64,000 nucleotides of DNA, taken from positions 372,001 through 436,000 of the forward strand of contig NZ_JASJNC010000001.1 in the NCBI RefSeq assembly GCF_030065545.1, read 5' to 3'. Below, in pieces: positions 63,743-64,000 of the stretch. Each line of letters starts with the position of its first letter. Positions within the stretch are counted from its first letter, which is position 1. The position numbers were made by a program, and so were the translations under genes. This DNA comes from Marinicella marina (lineage in GTDB: Bacteria; Pseudomonadota; Gammaproteobacteria; Xanthomonadales; Marinicellaceae). The notes beneath the pieces were generated by a model, which was given only the letters and a program-made list of their open reading frames with translations, ran no database searches and was not told where the DNA came from.

Positions 63743-63850
63743 AGGTTAATTAAATAAGCCTGGGTCGGGTTGGATTTGACTTTGTTCATACCTAACAAAA
63801 GATGGGTCATTCTGGGTTGTTTTATCATCAGTGGGTTTATGACGTTCAAT

Positions 63851-63881
63851 AAAAAAGCAGTTCCAATTTTTGAAACTGCTT
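63851..63881 (-). terminator. Intrinsic terminator of hfq
   Basis: An AAGCAGTT(C/T)CAA inverted repeat with one mismatch and a 3-nt loop is followed on the minus strand by TTTTTTATT. It lies 27 bp past the hfq stop. Confidence 0.8.
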
Positions 63882-63907
63882 CAATCAACTTGCTATTGAG
63901 TGGTGTA

Positions 63908-64000
63908 TCAGTCTTCGTCATCCTGTTGGATTTTATAAGTGCTGACATTTTTCGCAGGTACGATGGTAGAAATGGCATGTTTATAAACCAGTTGGTTGGT
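63908..64000 (-). CDS. hfq: RNA chaperone Hfq, C-terminal part (runs off window)
   Basis: Reading the minus strand from the edge gives TNQLVYKHAISTIVPAKNVS followed by TYKIQQDDED and a TGA at 63910-63908. VYKHAIST(V/I)VP is the Sm2 motif of Hfq, including the His that lines the proximal RNA-binding face (YKH). Only about 30 residues are visible. The acidic end (QQDDED) is normal for the disordered C-terminal tail of this protein. Gene order hfq-hflX-hflK-hflC-purA is the standard gammaproteobacterial one. Confidence 0.95.
   Translation of the reverse strand, partial: TNQLVYKHAISTIVPAKNVSTYKIQQDDED

Noticed and set aside
63466-63978. Minus-strand 170-residue frame across the hfq-hflX spacer with repeats like RARPVFGGTTKEGKRD
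   Set aside because: It overlaps the hfq 3' end in another frame and crosses the hfq terminator. The repeated peptide simply reflects the 108-bp DNA repeat, and no ribosome-binding site is seen.

Overview
The window looks like chromosomal DNA from a free-living marine gammaproteobacterium. Core genes (hfq-hflX-hflK-hflC-purA, polA, topA-smg-dprA-LysM-def, waaA, mrcB, gloA, dgkA) are gammaproteobacterial in sequence and order. The accessory genes (CSLREA beta-helix proteins, an ECF sigma factor paired with a Ser/Thr kinase-TPR protein, FG-GAP and fibronectin-type secreted proteins with a shared C-terminal tail) resemble Marinicella and related lineages. That placement is inferred from gene content and style, not from a phylogeny. 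Base composition is mid-40s % GC by eye. I saw no tRNA, rRNA, CRISPR array or insertion sequence.

Layout. 0-5 kb: a minus-strand run of envelope or secreted proteins (two CSLREA proteins, an LRR lipoprotein overlapping one of them, an Apple/PAN-like protein) and a small orphan gene. 5-8 kb: ECF sigma factor plus membrane Ser/Thr kinase with a TPR-like sensor half. 8-15 kb: His/Asn-rich secreted protein, secreted amidohydrolase, gloA, dgkA, gcvPB, TonB-dependent receptor. 15-23 kb: hybrid histidine kinase and a 1442-residue three-module glycosyltransferase. 23-30.5 kb: DUF4412-like protein, PBP1B, a TPR lipoprotein coupled to a DinG/YoaA helicase, an FG-GAP protein. 30.6-39.7 kb: an accessory glycan-modification island with three sulfotransferase-like proteins, two tandem paralogous GT-A-like proteins, a GT8-like transferase, an SAM methyltransferase and a sugar epimerase. 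It surrounds one secreted protein gene with its own strong ribosome-binding site and terminator.

39.8-43 kb: polA, then an unusually long convergent intergenic region holding three consensus DnaA boxes and candidate RNA hairpins. 43-52 kb: TauE/SafE permease, HerA-like ATPase, M17 peptidase, GNAT, waaA, topA, smg, dprA. 52-58.6 kb: LysM protein, def, a DUF4097-like protein and a 1005-residue secreted FN3 protein. 58.6-64 kb: purA, hflC, hflK, hflX and the hfq 3' end, with a 108-bp tandem repeat in the hfq-hflX spacer.

Most noteworthy: (i) the sulfotransferase/glycosyltransferase island and its pair of unrecognised tandem paralogs; (ii) the DnaA-box cluster between convergent genes next to polA, a candidate replication origin or DnaA-titration site; (iii) a C-terminal tail of the form (I/L)F-x-x-G-F-(D/E) on three unrelated secreted proteins; (iv) the tandem repeat between hfq and hflX. 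Domain calls come from reading motifs by eye; no database search was run.
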